A stretch of DNA of 64,000 nucleotides, from positions 329,649 to 393,648 of the forward strand of contig NZ_MEJG01000003.1 in NCBI RefSeq assembly GCF_002592045.1. Reading direction: 5' to 3'. The DNA comes from Parasaccharibacter apium. Lineage in GTDB: Bacteria; Pseudomonadota; Alphaproteobacteria; Acetobacterales; Acetobacteraceae. This document shows positions 27,831 to 38,200 of the stretch, one piece after another. The notes under the pieces were generated by a model, which did not search any database, was not told the origin of the DNA, and worked only from the letters and a program-made list of their open reading frames with translations. A program made the position numbers and the translations under genes. The stretch's first letter is position 1. Every line of letters starts with the position of its first letter.

Positions 27831-30161
27831 ATGACCGTACGTGTCGCCACATTGGGCTTTCCCCGTATCGGTGGTCGCCGTGAGCTAAAAAAAGCCCTTG
27901 AGAGCTTCTGGGCTGGTAACAGCAGCGAGGCTGAACTGCTCGAAACCGCCTCAGCCCTCCGTAAAGAAAATTGGACCCGCCAGAAGGAGCAAGGAGCGGA
28001 TATTATCCCCTCTAACGACTTCTCCCTTTATGACCATGTGTTAGATACCAGCGCACTTGTTGGGGCTGTGCCGGAGATTTACGGCCATAAAAGCGGCAAG
28101 GTGGACCTCACCACCTATTTTGCTATGGCCCGTGGCCGTCAGGTCTCTGGCGAGCATCCCGCTCATGACCAATCCCATGATTGTTCCTGCCAGCATCAAC
28201 ACGCAACCGATGTTCCTGCGGCGGAAATGACAAAATGGTTCGACACTAATTATCATTTTCTGGTGCCAGAGTTTAAAGCGGGGCAAAGCTTCCGCCTCTC
28301 CTCCACCAAAATTATTGATGATTATAAAGAAGCCAAGGCCCAAGGGATTGAGACACGCCCTGTTCTGCTTGGCCCTGTTAGCTTCTTGCTCCTCGGCAAA
28401 GCGCATGGGGCTGCCTTTAATAAGCTAGACTTACTCCCAGCTTTGCTGCCTGTTTATCATGAGGTCCTCCAAGCATTGCACCAAGCCGGGGCAGAATGGG
28501 TCCAGATTGATGAGCCAACTTTAGTGCTGGACCTTGATGATGCCGCCCGTAAAGCCTTTGCTCATGCTTATCAGAGCCTGAATAAAGCAGTACCCGGCAT
28601 CAAGCTCTTCCTCACAACCTATTTCGGTGGGTTAGGCGATAATCTAGAGACTGCCCTCTCCCTGCCTGTCCAAGGCTTACATATCGACCTCGTCCGCGCT
28701 CCACAGCAGCTTAATGACGTTGTCGCAAAAGCACGGCCGGACTTGCTGCTCTCCCTCGGTGTGATTGATGGCCGTAACATCTGGAAGGCAGACCTCTCCA
28801 AAATCATCGCACAAATTGCCCCGATTGCGGAGAAACGGGACATCATCGTTGCGCCGTCTTGCTCCTTGCTCCATACGCCCATCGACCTAGAGCGTGAAAC
28901 ACAGCTGGATGCAGAGGTTAAAAACTGGCTCGCCTTTGCTGTGCAAAAAATTGCCGAGCTGGCTACGATTGCCAAAGCCCTTAATCAGGGGCGTGAGAGC
29001 GTAAAAGCCATCTTAGATGCCTCCGATGCTGCCGTGCAGAGCCGTAAGACCTCCACACGCATCCATAATCAGGAAGTCAAAAAACGTGCTGCTCAAAAAG
29101 ATGCAAAGCTAACCCAGCGTCAATCCCCCTTCCCTACACGCCAAAAAGCGCAGGAAGGTGCCCTCAAGCTGCCGCTCTTCCCCACAACGACCATCGGCTC
29201 CTTCCCGCAGACCAAAGAGGTACGCCAAGCCCGTGCCCGCCATGCGAAGAAGGAACTCTCTACACAAGATTATGTAGCCTTCCTCAAGAAGGAGACAGAA
29301 TCCGCCATCAAATGGCAGGAAGAGGTTGGGTTGGATGTGCTCGTTCATGGTGAGTTTGAGCGCAACGACATGGTGCAATATTTTGGTGAGAAGCTCTCCG
29401 GCTTTGTCTTTACCAAACATGCATGGGTACAATCTTACGGCTCCCGCTATGTGCGCCCGCCCATCATCTTTGGTGATGTCTCCCGCCCCGCCGCAATGAC
29501 GCTGGATTGGTGGCAATATGCCCAATCTTGCTCCAAAAAGCCGGTCAAGGGCATGTTGACGGGCCCTGTCACCATCCTCAACTGGTCCTTTGTGCGTGAT
29601 GACCAACCACGCTCTGAGACATGCCGTCAAATTGCCTTTGCCATCCGTGATGAAGTGCAAGACCTAGAAAAAGCCGGTTGTGGCGTCATCCAGATTGACG
29701 AAGCCGCCCTGCGCGAAGGCCTCCCCCTCCGCCGTAAAGACTGGCAACATTATCTGGATTGGGCTGTGGAGAGCTTCCGCATCACTGCCAGCGGTGTGCA
29801 GGATAAGACGCAGATTCACACCCATATGTGCTACTCCGAGTTTAACGACATTATCGAAGCCATCGCCGCTATGGATACTGACGTTATCTCCATCGAGACA
29901 GCACGGTCCAAAATGGAGCTGCTAGAGGCCTTTACTCACCATAAATACCCCTCTGAGATTGGGCCGGGTGTGTATGATATTCACTCCCCCCGCGTCCCCT
30001 CTGTAGAGGAAATGGTCGAGCTACTCCGTGCTGCGGAGAAGAAGGTCTCCCGCCGTCAACTTTGGGTGAACCCTGATTGCGGCCTCAAGACCCGTAATTG
30101 GGCAGAGGTCCGCCCAGCCATTGCCAACATGGTCAAAGCTGCCGAGATCCTGCGCGGTTAA
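27831..30161 (+). CDS. metE: Cobalamin-independent methionine synthase MetE
   Basis: This 776-residue enzyme transfers the methyl group of 5-methyl-THF-polyglutamate to homocysteine without B12. The two barrel halves are present: N-terminal TLGFPRIGGRRELKKALE and the catalytic C-terminal half from TTTIGSFPQTKEVR, with VHGEFERNDMV, IQIDEAALREGLPLR, zinc ligands in HTHMCYSEF and the final Cys in WVNPDCGLKTR. GGAGG lies six bases before the ATG at 27831. Residues about 106-128 are an unusual insertion rich in His and Cys (HPAHDQSHDCSCQHQH). The gene diverges from the ArsR-methyltransferase gene and metF. Confidence 0.96.
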   Translation: MTVRVATLGFPRIGGRRELKKALESFWAGNSSEAELLETASALRKENWTRQKEQGADIIPSNDFSLYDHVLDTSALVGAVPEIYGHKSGKVDLTTYFAMARGRQVSGEHPAHDQSHDCSCQHQHATDVPAAEMTKWFDTNYHFLVPEFKAGQSFRLSSTKIIDDYKEAKAQGIETRPVLLGPVSFLLLGKAHGAAFNKLDLLPALLPVYHEVLQALHQAGAEWVQIDEPTLVLDLDDAARKAFAHAYQSLNKAVPGIKLFLTTYFGGLGDNLETALSLPVQGLHIDLVRAPQQLNDVVAKARPDLLLSLGVIDGRNIWKADLSKIIAQIAPIAEKRDIIVAPSCSLLHTPIDLERETQLDAEVKNWLAFAVQKIAELATIAKALNQGRESVKAILDASDAAVQSRKTSTRIHNQEVKKRAAQKDAKLTQRQSPFPTRQKAQEGALKLPLFPTTTIGSFPQTKEVRQARARHAKKELSTQDYVAFLKKETESAIKWQEEVGLDVLVHGEFERNDMVQYFGEKLSGFVFTKHAWVQSYGSRYVRPPIIFGDVSRPAAMTLDWWQYAQSCSKKPVKGMLTGPVTILNWSFVRDDQPRSETCRQIAFAIRDEVQDLEKAGCGVIQIDEAALREGLPLRRKDWQHYLDWAVESFRITASGVQDKTQIHTHMCYSEFNDIIEAIAAMDTDVISIETARSKMELLEAFTHHKYPSEIGPGVYDIHSPRVPSVEEMVELLRAAEKKVSRRQLWVNPDCGLKTRNWAEVRPAIANMVKAAEILRG

Positions 30162-30210
30162 CGCAGGCAGTAAAGCTGAGGGAGGGGTGTCATCAACCCT
30201 CCCCCACAGC

Positions 30211-30248
30211 AAAAAGGCTCTTCCCTTTAATGGGAAAGAGCCTTTTTT
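30211..30248 (+). terminator. Rho-independent terminator after metE
   Basis: AAAGGCTCTT-CCC pairs with GGGAAAGAGCCTTT with one bulge and is followed by six T. It also has A-rich sequence on the left and may serve the gene ending at 30272 on the opposite strand. Confidence 0.88.
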
Positions 30249-30271
30249 AATGGACCCATCCTATAATAGCC

Positions 30272-30739
30272 TTAATGGCTTGATGTTGGCTTATCGCTTT
30301 TACCAGAAGGCACAACATGGCAGGTAAAAGCCGTACCCTCTTTATCCTCCCGAGCGAACGTGACCTCATCGCCTTTGGACCACCAGCTATAGCGGTCTGC
30401 GACATATTTCGCGCCATCACCAGCGACAACATTGGCAAACACCATCACCCGTCCATCCACAGGCAATATGGCAAGGGCCATAATATCCGCACTATAATAT
30501 GTGACCGTAAACGGCTTTGCTGGCAGGGAAGTCCGTAAAGAGCGGACATCATCCCCGGCCTTCTCATTATCCACGACACAATTATAGGTCACATCCTGCC
30601 GCCCGACTGTTTCATCCGCTGGGAGGGGGATGAGCAAATGATTCTCCCCCTTATGGACAGGCTTTGCCATGGCCATAGAACTTACACACATAAAAGCCGC
30701 AGCCCCACATAACCATAAACGACTTTGCTGTTTCAGCAT
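30272..30739 (-). CDS. MliC-like periplasmic lysozyme inhibitor (putative)
   Basis: This 155-residue exported protein has a signal peptide MLKQQSRLWLCGAAAFMCVSS then AMA cleavage. The mature part resembles MliC/PliC inhibitors of C-type lysozyme: an early YNCVV cysteine, beta-rich middle, then DRYSWWSKGDEVTFAREDKEG and a closing CHVV cysteine that would form the disulfide. The start at 30739 leaves a normal signal peptide; a TTG at 30763 and an ATG at 30754 are alternatives. It begins one base after the stop of the membrane protein upstream, so the two are an operon. Lysozyme defence would suit an insect gut resident. Confidence 0.7.
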   Translation of the reverse strand: MLKQQSRLWLCGAAAFMCVSSMAMAKPVHKGENHLLIPLPADETVGRQDVTYNCVVDNEKAGDDVRSLRTSLPAKPFTVTYYSADIMALAILPVDGRVMVFANVVAGDGAKYVADRYSWWSKGDEVTFAREDKEGTAFTCHVVPSGKSDKPTSSH

Positions 30740-30740
30740 G

Positions 30741-31271
30741 TTACTGCACCCCATCAGACACAACTCCCTTTATCACTGTACGGCGTTTACGCGCCTGACG
30801 CGCACCGGGCGGAGGCATTTGGCATGCCATAAAATACAGCCCCACAACGAAAGTCAGCTGCGATAATAAGCCCAAGCGGTCCCATAACCACATTTGTGGC
30901 TTGGCTGCCCCCACAAATAGCGAGATGGTCTCGTAGAGCAAAAACCCAAGACACACCACACGCAAGCTATACATCATCGGCCGTAGAGGGTTCATCATAT
31001 TCGGCCTTACTAAGGTCTGAAACCGCTGGAAGCCAATAAACAGCATGATGCTACAAAGCAGCACCAAAATAGCTTCCACACTTTCACCCAGCGTTGCCCC
31101 GTAGAGGAGTAACGGGGCTAAAAGGCAAACAACCTGTAAAAGAACAGACCCAAGCTCAAAACTGATGCCGATATTCCAAGCGGATGTTTCCTCTGGCAGA
31201 CGGTCCACCAGCGGTTGAAACAGCCTATCCAAAATAAAATCATCAATCGCTTTTAAAAAATCTGCTTTCAT
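30741..31271 (-). CDS. Four-helix membrane protein of unknown function
   Basis: This 176-residue protein has a short amphipathic start (MKADFLKAIDDFILDRLFQP), then four hydrophobic segments: about 33-55 (LGSVLLQVVCLLAPLLLYG), 62-82 (VEAILVLLCSIMLFIGF), 100-122 (LRVVCLGFLLYETISLFVGA) and 132-152 (LGLLSQLTFVVGLYFMACQ). A basic tail ends the protein. I do not recognise the family. The ATG at 31271 follows GAGG; a longer reading from 31394 would overlap the M16 protease gene. It is the first gene of a pair with the MliC-like gene. Confidence 0.75.
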   Translation of the reverse strand: MKADFLKAIDDFILDRLFQPLVDRLPEETSAWNIGISFELGSVLLQVVCLLAPLLLYGATLGESVEAILVLLCSIMLFIGFQRFQTLVRPNMMNPLRPMMYSLRVVCLGFLLYETISLFVGAAKPQMWLWDRLGLLSQLTFVVGLYFMACQMPPPGARQARKRRTVIKGVVSDGVQ

Positions 31272-31392
31272 TCCGCCCTCTTCCATTCCATGCCAGCATT
31301 GCCTAGCATAATCCCTTATAGAGATGGAGGATAATAAACCCCTCCTCTTAACGATAAGCCGCCTCTCCTTGTCATCAAAGGATATATACCTC

Positions 31393-34113
31393 ATGCCCCG
31401 ACCTACACTCTTCCGCTCTGCTTTATTAGCAGCCTCTCTCCTAGCAGGCGGCCTCCCAGCTTATGCGGCCTTTGCGCAACCGGCCCCCACCGCACCGCAG
31501 ACCACACAGCAGGATGAAGCCGGGGTCACCCGCGCGACTCTCAAAAATGGCTTGCGGGTTATCATCATCCAGAACCACCTCGCCCCTGTCGTGCAAACCA
31601 TGATGAATTATGAGGTCGGCTCGGTCAATGCGCCGGCTGGCTTCCCCGGTACGGCCCATGCGCTAGAGCATATGATGTTCAATGGCTCCCAAACCTTAAG
31701 CCGGGACCAGCTTGCTACCCTCAGCGCACGGCTAGGCAATAATGATAATGCCGATACAACCTCGGATGTCACCCAATATTACTTCACAGCCCCTGCGAGT
31801 GATTTAGACATTCTCCTCCGCATTGAGGCAGGGCGAATGGAAGGCCTCACCCTCAGCAAAGATGAATGGGCCCATGAGCGCGGCGCGATTGAGCAAGAAG
31901 TCTCACGCGACCTTTCCAGCCCCATTTATCGCTATATGTCGCAAGTGCGCGGCTTGCTCTATAAAGGCACACCTTATGAGGCTGATGCCCTTGGCAGCCG
32001 TCCCTCCTTCGATGCCACAACGGTTGAGCAATTACGGCAATTTTATAAAGATTGGTATGCCCCCAATAATGCCGTCCTCATCATCACGGGGGATGTTGAA
32101 CCAACCCACACCTTAGCCCTTGTTGAAAAAGCCTTTGGGGCTTTGGCCGCGCGCCCTCTGCCTGCGCGCCCACAATTTACCCCCAAGCCCGTCACCCCGC
32201 ATGAGCTTGCTTTGCCGACCGACCTCCCTGTGGGGTTAGTCACACGCGCATGGCAAATGCCCGGCCAGCGTGACCCGCGCTTTGCTGCTGCTACCTTGCT
32301 GGCTGATGTACTCTCCAGCCAGCGAGGCGACCTTTTTGCCCTCGTTCCCCAAGGCAAAGCGTTAGAGACTGGCTTTTTATACGACCCAGACGCCCAAGGC
32401 GGCATTGCCACCGTCTATGCCGCCTTCCCCCAAGGGGGTGACCCAGCCCCCCTCCGGGCCCAAATGGCCGCCATTATGGAGCATTACCGCACAACAGGCC
32501 TCCCCACAGACCTCATCGAGGCTGCCCGGCGACGCGAAATTGCCGCATTGGAGTTTAATGCCAACAGCATTAGCGGGCAGGCTGAAAGCTGGTCACAAGC
32601 TGTTGCCATCCAACATCTACACAACCCACGCGATATGATCCGCGCCTTCCAAACCGTTACAAAGGCCGAGATTGATGCCCTCGCGCAGGAATGGCTAAAG
32701 CCTGACCATGCTATTAGTGCCACACTCACCCCGAGCAATTCCGGCAAGCCCTTGGCCGATAAAGGCTTTGGCGGGGCGGAATCCTTCACTAATCCTCCCA
32801 AAGAGCATGTCACCCTCCCTGATTGGGCCGAGCAAGCCCTCGCACGGCTGAGCCTCCCCCCAGCCTCACCCCAACCTTATGCAACAATCTTACCAAACGG
32901 GCTGCGGCTGATTGTTCAGCCTGAGCATGTTAGCCACACCATTGAGCTTTACGGCACAATCCGCCAGACACCCTCCTTACAACAGCCGCAGGGGAAGGAT
33001 GGCGTTGCCTCTCTGACCGATCAACTCTTCCTTTATGGCAGCACACAGCATGACCGCTTGGCCCTTGCCCGTGCGTTGGACGACATCTCGGCTGAGGAAA
33101 ATGCCGGGAGCAGCTTCACCCTCAGCACATTGACGGAATCCTTCCCAGCAGGGCTGTCCCTCCTTGCGGAACATGAGCTTCACCCTGCCTTCCCAGAGGA
33201 CGCCTTCCGCATCACACGGGAGCAAGAAGCCCGTAGCCAGAAAGGGACACTCCAATCCCCGGCCTATCATTTTGGCCGTGCGGTGCGTAAGGCCCTCGTC
33301 CCCGCTGCGGACCCCACACTCCGCGAAGCAACACCAGAGGGCATCCGCGCTCTTAGCCTTGAAGATGTCAAAAACTACTATAAACAAGCCTACCGGCCAG
33401 ACCTTACAACCATCGTCATTATTGGCGACATCACCCCAGAGGAAGCACGCCAAAAAATCATGGCCACTTTTGGGGACTGGAAGGCCGAAGGCCCCACCCC
33501 TAAGCTAGACCTCCCAGCTGTTCCCCTCAGCCGGGCAAGCCAAGCCGTGGTAGCGGACCCGGGTCGCTCCCAAGACCATGTTACATTGACTGAAACATTG
33601 GGCCTGACTATCACCAACCCAGACCGTCACGCTCTTGCCGTTGGCAATACCATCCTTGGGGATGGCTTCTCCTCCCGCTTAATGCAGGACCTCCGCGTCC
33701 GCACGGGCTATGTTTATAGTGTGGGTAGCCAGCTTAATTATAGCCGTACGCGCAGTACCATCTCCATCACCTTTGGGGCAGACCCCGCTAAAGTCTCCGC
33801 CGCCCAAGCTCTTGCACTAAAAGACCTTGAAAGCTTGCGGACAACACCCGTCTCTGCCGATGTGCTAGACCTCGCCAAGGCCAGCTTGCTGCGTAGCTTC
33901 CCTATGAGCCGCGCCAGCTTTAGCTCCCTTGCTGGGCAATGGCTCTCCCTCATTGACCTCGGCCTCCCACTTGATAGCCCTGACCAAGCTGCGAAAGCTG
34001 TGTATGAACTCAGTGCCGCAGATGTGCAGAAAGCTTTTGCTAAATGGGTCCGCCCTGCGGATATGGCGCGTATCATCATGGGGCCAGCCCCACACACAAA
34101 GCCGCAGCACTAA
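31393..34113 (+). CDS. M16 zinc metalloprotease, periplasmic
   Basis: This 906-residue insulinase-family protease has a signal peptide ([20 protein letters not shown] then AYA). It is built of two M16 halves. The first half (about 45-450) has the inverted zinc motif [10 protein letters not shown] and the downstream glutamates ([12 protein letters not shown]). The second half (about 490-890) lacks HxxEH, as usual for two-halved members such as YfgC-neighbour or pqqL-like proteins. It likely degrades peptides or misfolded proteins in the periplasm. The start at 31393 gives a clean signal peptide; the earlier in-frame ATG at 31324 does not. Confidence 0.92.
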   Translation: MPRPTLFRSALLAASLLAGGLPAYAAFAQPAPTAPQTTQQDEAGVTRATLKNGLRVIIIQNHLAPVVQTMMNYEVGSVNAPAGFPGTAHALEHMMFNGSQTLSRDQLATLSARLGNNDNADTTSDVTQYYFTAPASDLDILLRIEAGRMEGLTLSKDEWAHERGAIEQEVSRDLSSPIYRYMSQVRGLLYKGTPYEADALGSRPSFDATTVEQLRQFYKDWYAPNNAVLIITGDVEPTHTLALVEKAFGALAARPLPARPQFTPKPVTPHELALPTDLPVGLVTRAWQMPGQRDPRFAAATLLADVLSSQRGDLFALVPQGKALETGFLYDPDAQGGIATVYAAFPQGGDPAPLRAQMAAIMEHYRTTGLPTDLIEAARRREIAALEFNANSISGQAESWSQAVAIQHLHNPRDMIRAFQTVTKAEIDALAQEWLKPDHAISATLTPSNSGKPLADKGFGGAESFTNPPKEHVTLPDWAEQALARLSLPPASPQPYATILPNGLRLIVQPEHVSHTIELYGTIRQTPSLQQPQGKDGVASLTDQLFLYGSTQHDRLALARALDDISAEENAGSSFTLSTLTESFPAGLSLLAEHELHPAFPEDAFRITREQEARSQKGTLQSPAYHFGRAVRKALVPAADPTLREATPEGIRALSLEDVKNYYKQAYRPDLTTIVIIGDITPEEARQKIMATFGDWKAEGPTPKLDLPAVPLSRASQAVVADPGRSQDHVTLTETLGLTITNPDRHALAVGNTILGDGFSSRLMQDLRVRTGYVYSVGSQLNYSRTRSTISITFGADPAKVSAAQALALKDLESLRTTPVSADVLDLAKASLLRSFPMSRASFSSLAGQWLSLIDLGLPLDSPDQAAKAVYELSAADVQKAFAKWVRPADMARIIMGPAPHTKPQH

Positions 34114-34137
34114 GCGGCCCTATAACAACCCCATAAC

Positions 34138-34167
34138 AAAAAGGGCACCCTCAACGGGTGCCCTTTC
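34138..34167. terminator. Terminator between the M16 protease and the CgeB-like gene
   Basis: There is a perfect 11-base-pair stem, AAAGGGCACCC with GGGTGCCCTTT, and a 5-base loop. The T run is better on the minus strand, so it mainly ends the minus-strand gene that stops at 34197. Confidence 0.9.
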
Positions 34168-34196
34168 CATCGCCATTACGCTTGACGCAAAGTAGT

Positions 34197-35237
34197 TTAA
34201 AGCAGCTTCTCCGCTTTAAGATATTCCACCGCTTGGCGGATGCGATGGCCGTAGAGATGCTCCTTCATTGTGCGCTCCTGCGCCTTTTTAGCCATCTCAA
34301 AACGCAATCCATCATCACGCAAATACCGGCTTATAATTTGCTCAAAATCATCCCGGTTGGAGAAAACGGGAATCTCATCTGCCTCATAATAGCGGCGTAA
34401 TTCGTAAGTCTCCTCATGAAAGACTTGAAAGGCCCCTGCCGCTGCGGCCTCAAAGGTCCGCGGCCCCGGTGTGGAAGGAGCAATAGCAAAGCGTTTATTC
34501 TCAAAATGTAGAGACCGCCCTAAATTTAACACAAGGCGGGAGCGGCTATAAAGTTCGATCAGCTGTTGCTTCTCAATCCGCGCATCAGAAAAGCCAATCC
34601 CCATCTCACCCCAGCCTGGCCCGATGATACGGATATTAAGCTGTTGCAGCAGGGGCATTAAATTCCGCACCACCTCTTTGCGTGAGCTAAACGCCACACC
34701 GCAGAACAGCACATCAATCGTCTTTTCCGTATTTCGCTCCAGCGGGACATAATGCAACTTAGGGCACGCCCCTAAAGGCAAGTGAAAGACCCTATCACGC
34801 TGATAGAAATTATGCCCCCAACGGTCGCAGGAAAAGATCACATCAAAATCATACCCGATTTGATAATGTGCGTCTTGCTCATACGGGTCCTCTGTCGCCC
34901 AAAAGGTCGTCACAGCGCCAATCTGCCGCGCCTCCCGTGCAATCTCCCCATAATAGGTACTCTCCGGTAGGTAAGAGCCCATTGCAAAAACCAAAGCTGG
35001 CTTTAACGTCCTAATAGCCGAGGCTGCCGTCATGACATGAGCGGCGATCACATTGCCCTTACCAAAGCAATCCTCCAGCCCATCCATAATGGTTGCTCGT
35101 ACCTGAGCATTCGCATGGCTCTCATACCGCCCACCACTACAGAGCAAAACCTTTTGCGTCTGTTTTTCACCACGGCTAGAGGTCTGAGTAACCTTCCCTG
35201 CGGTCCGCTTCTTCCCTGCGCTCATTCTCGTTCCCAT
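34197..35237 (-). CDS. CgeB-type glycosyltransferase
   Basis: This 346-residue protein opens with a basic tail (MGTRMSAGKKRTAGKV) that is followed by a CgeB/glycosyl_transferase_1-type GT-B fold. It shows VLLCSGGRYESHANAQVR, FWATEDPYEQDAHYQIGYDFDVIFSCDR, HLPLGACPKLH, VLFCGVAFSSRKEVVRNL, and the donor-binding end SFTPGPRTFEAAAAGAFQV-like (STPGPRTFEAAAAGAFQVF). The ATG at 35237 has AAAGGG nine bases upstream. The enzyme probably adds a sugar to a surface glycan; donor unknown. It is the last of three same-strand glycosyltransferase genes. Confidence 0.85.
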   Translation of the reverse strand: MGTRMSAGKKRTAGKVTQTSSRGEKQTQKVLLCSGGRYESHANAQVRATIMDGLEDCFGKGNVIAAHVMTAASAIRTLKPALVFAMGSYLPESTYYGEIAREARQIGAVTTFWATEDPYEQDAHYQIGYDFDVIFSCDRWGHNFYQRDRVFHLPLGACPKLHYVPLERNTEKTIDVLFCGVAFSSRKEVVRNLMPLLQQLNIRIIGPGWGEMGIGFSDARIEKQQLIELYSRSRLVLNLGRSLHFENKRFAIAPSTPGPRTFEAAAAGAFQVFHEETYELRRYYEADEIPVFSNRDDFEQIISRYLRDDGLRFEMAKKAQERTMKEHLYGHRIRQAVEYLKAEKLL

Positions 35238-35268
35238 TTTCACAATCCCTTTACATTATTTAGTTGAA

Positions 35269-38200
35269 TTAATTGAGAGATGCTTTCACGATTTGTTGTA
35301 ACGCCTGCCGAAAATGCTCCGGGTCCGTATCTTTCTGGACCGCCTTCAAAGCGGATTGGCGAAGCCGCTGCCATAAAGCCTCATCATTATACAATCGCTC
35401 CACCTCCGCAGCGAAAGCGCGCGGATCCTCCGCCGGCGCGCTTAAGAGAGTATCTCCGGCGTCCCAACCGACCTCTTCCCGCAATATCTCTGTAACGACC
35501 ATAGGTACCCCCCGCGCAGCAGCTTCTTGCACCTTAAAAGGCAGTCCCCCTGCAAAACGCGTGGGCGCCACAAAAACCCGGTAACGGTCAAAAAGAGTGG
35601 CTAAATCATCCACCGCTCCCAAGATCTCTACCCGGTGATGTTGTCCCAAAGCCGTCATGTCCACAGAGGGATGTACATAGCCCGCAATATGCAAGCACAC
35701 ATCATCTGGCAACGCATTGAGATAAGGCAAAACCTCCTCCACAAACCACATCATGCTGTCATAATTGGGCGATTGCACATTATGGAACGCCCCAAGGAAG
35801 AGGATATCCCGCCGCTCCGCATAAGGCCGCGGCGTGGGGGCTGGCACCATACTATGACCCAACACCATAACATTGGCATAACCTGCGCGTTGGATCAGCC
35901 TCGCATCATGCTCCGTTACGGCGATAATCTGCCGACAATAATGAGCGCTCTGCAATTCCTCAGCCAGAAGAGCGTCCAAAGCGTGCTCTTGCTCTTCAGC
36001 CGTACGTGTTGGTGCAGGCGTTCCATCAGGCAAAAGGCCCGTCACCGCTTGTTGCAATAAAGCCCGTGGAGCTGCAACAACCTCTGTATCCATCACCGAG
36101 CCACAATGCGTTAAAAACCGGCTCGCCTCATTCAGTACAGGTAACAAACGCGCCATGTTATGTGTCCGCCCGACCCAGAGTAAATCATAATACCCCGCAC
36201 GCTCCTCTAAAAAAGCCGGCAAGGTGGACATATCTTGGTCAAAAGCTAACTCTACTTCCTCTGGGAAATCACGATAAAGTAAGAAAGCAGGCAGTTGCTC
36301 ACGCATTACGGGAAAGACTGTTACGTGATAATCCAACGCTACTAAAGCACGCACGATATCATTAGAGCGCACATAGCCTGAGCCCAACCCTCGTAAAGGG
36401 ATTCGGTCCTCTATCAAAAGCACGCGCTGCCGCTCTGGCCTGCGCCGCTCCCGCCCTAACAGAGCATTACGAATATGCTGGGGCTGTTGATGACGTAAAA
36501 ATTCTAAATGCTGTTGGGCAAAAACCTTCCAATGCCGTTGGATTAGTTTATGCGACCCACTCTGGCCGGAACTGCCAAACTCCAAATGTTCGACCATCGC
36601 CAATGGCTCATACACAATCCGCGCCCCAATTTTTTGGAGACGAACGCATAAATCCGTATCCTCAAAATAAGCGGGCCAATAGCGCGTATCATACCCCCCC
36701 AAGCGACGTAGCAACCCCGTTTTAACCAGCAAAAACGCTGCCGAGCCATAATCAACATCACGCGTAAAGCTAGCCTCTGGGATGTTCGGATCATCCTGTC
36801 TGCGATACCCATATGTCGCACCATCCCGCCAGATGATGGACCCAGCCTCTTGCAGCTGCATATTTGTCCGCACCAACCGTGCTGCTACAGCCCCCGTTGT
36901 CTCCGCACGATAAAGACGCCTCAGGGCATGGTGCAATGCCTCAGGGTATAAGCGAACGTCGTTATTAAGATATAAAACAGCTGGGGCCGTCACATGTGCT
37001 AGGGCCTCATTACAACCCAGCAAATACCCAATATTGACCTTGTGACGCAGGATAATGGCCCCCTCCACAAGGTCCTCTAATCCTGTTGTTTCATCCCGAG
37101 AGCCAGAATCAACGAGGATTAACTCAATCGCGCCCTTATACCCCCCCCGCAAAGAGGCCAAAGCTTGAAGTGTAAGGTCTATCTGATCATGCACCACCAT
37201 GATGACGCTAACATCTGGCACACCCCGCACGCGGAAATCCAACTTCTGACGCGCAAGAAAAGGAAGATATAAAGCTGCTTCATCACGAAAAAGCTGGCGC
37301 GTCTGATCCTCCACCAACGCAGGCTCATCTATCCCCGCCGCTGTAGCCTGACCATTCTTCTCCGCCACAAACCGTGCAAATGGGCTATCAAAAACCCCGC
37401 CATCACAATCAAACCATACAAGCGGAAGTTGCTTATATCGCCTAAGGTCCACCCCTTCGATAGGGCTACGCCCCTCATGCGCTCCAAACCGCACAAAATG
37501 CTCATAACCATTCCGCAACCCCTCTCCGCCTAGGGATGGCAGAATATCAGGCGATGTCTCACGGTAATAAGCCTCATCAAACCAAGGAGAGGGGTTAAAG
37601 GCCTCAGGCGTTGGGTTTGTTAAATAATGGTGCAGCGCATTACCATAATCCCCGGCCGCAATCGCCTCTTGCACCTGCGGATAAGTCTGCACGTACCAGG
37701 CAGGGTCAAAATACCATGAGGCTGGTGCTGCATCAGCAATATGGGCTGGTAAAACCAACCATGAGGCTAACAACCCCTCGGGGCCAAACCATTCCCCATA
37801 ACGATGAGCCATAGCCCGTAGGAGACGGACATCACAAAACGGCCCCGCTACAAAACCGTGCTGCTCCCCGTAAGAAAGATAATGGTCATACCCGTTATAA
37901 AAGCCCCGCTGCGCTAAATAATGATCTGTCAGCGTAACATAACGACGACGATAGGCGGCTTCATCAAACAACCAATGCGGAGCAAGATGCGTATAACCAA
38001 CGTCACAATAATGGGCAAAACCAGACTTCCAACGCCGCTCTAACAAACCACGCCGGACCTCTGGATAAGCCTGCTTATACCAAATCTCATCAAAATACCG
38101 GTTGGGAGAATGACCACGATGACAACCCACCTCCTCATAAAAAAGGTAGGAATCCTCATACCCATGCTGCACCATGAGCTCCGCTACATCAGGGTAACGG

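Noticed and set aside
31324..31392. Earlier start for the M16 protease
   Set aside because: It would place about 23 charged residues before the signal peptide; the ATG at 31393 gives a normal export signal.
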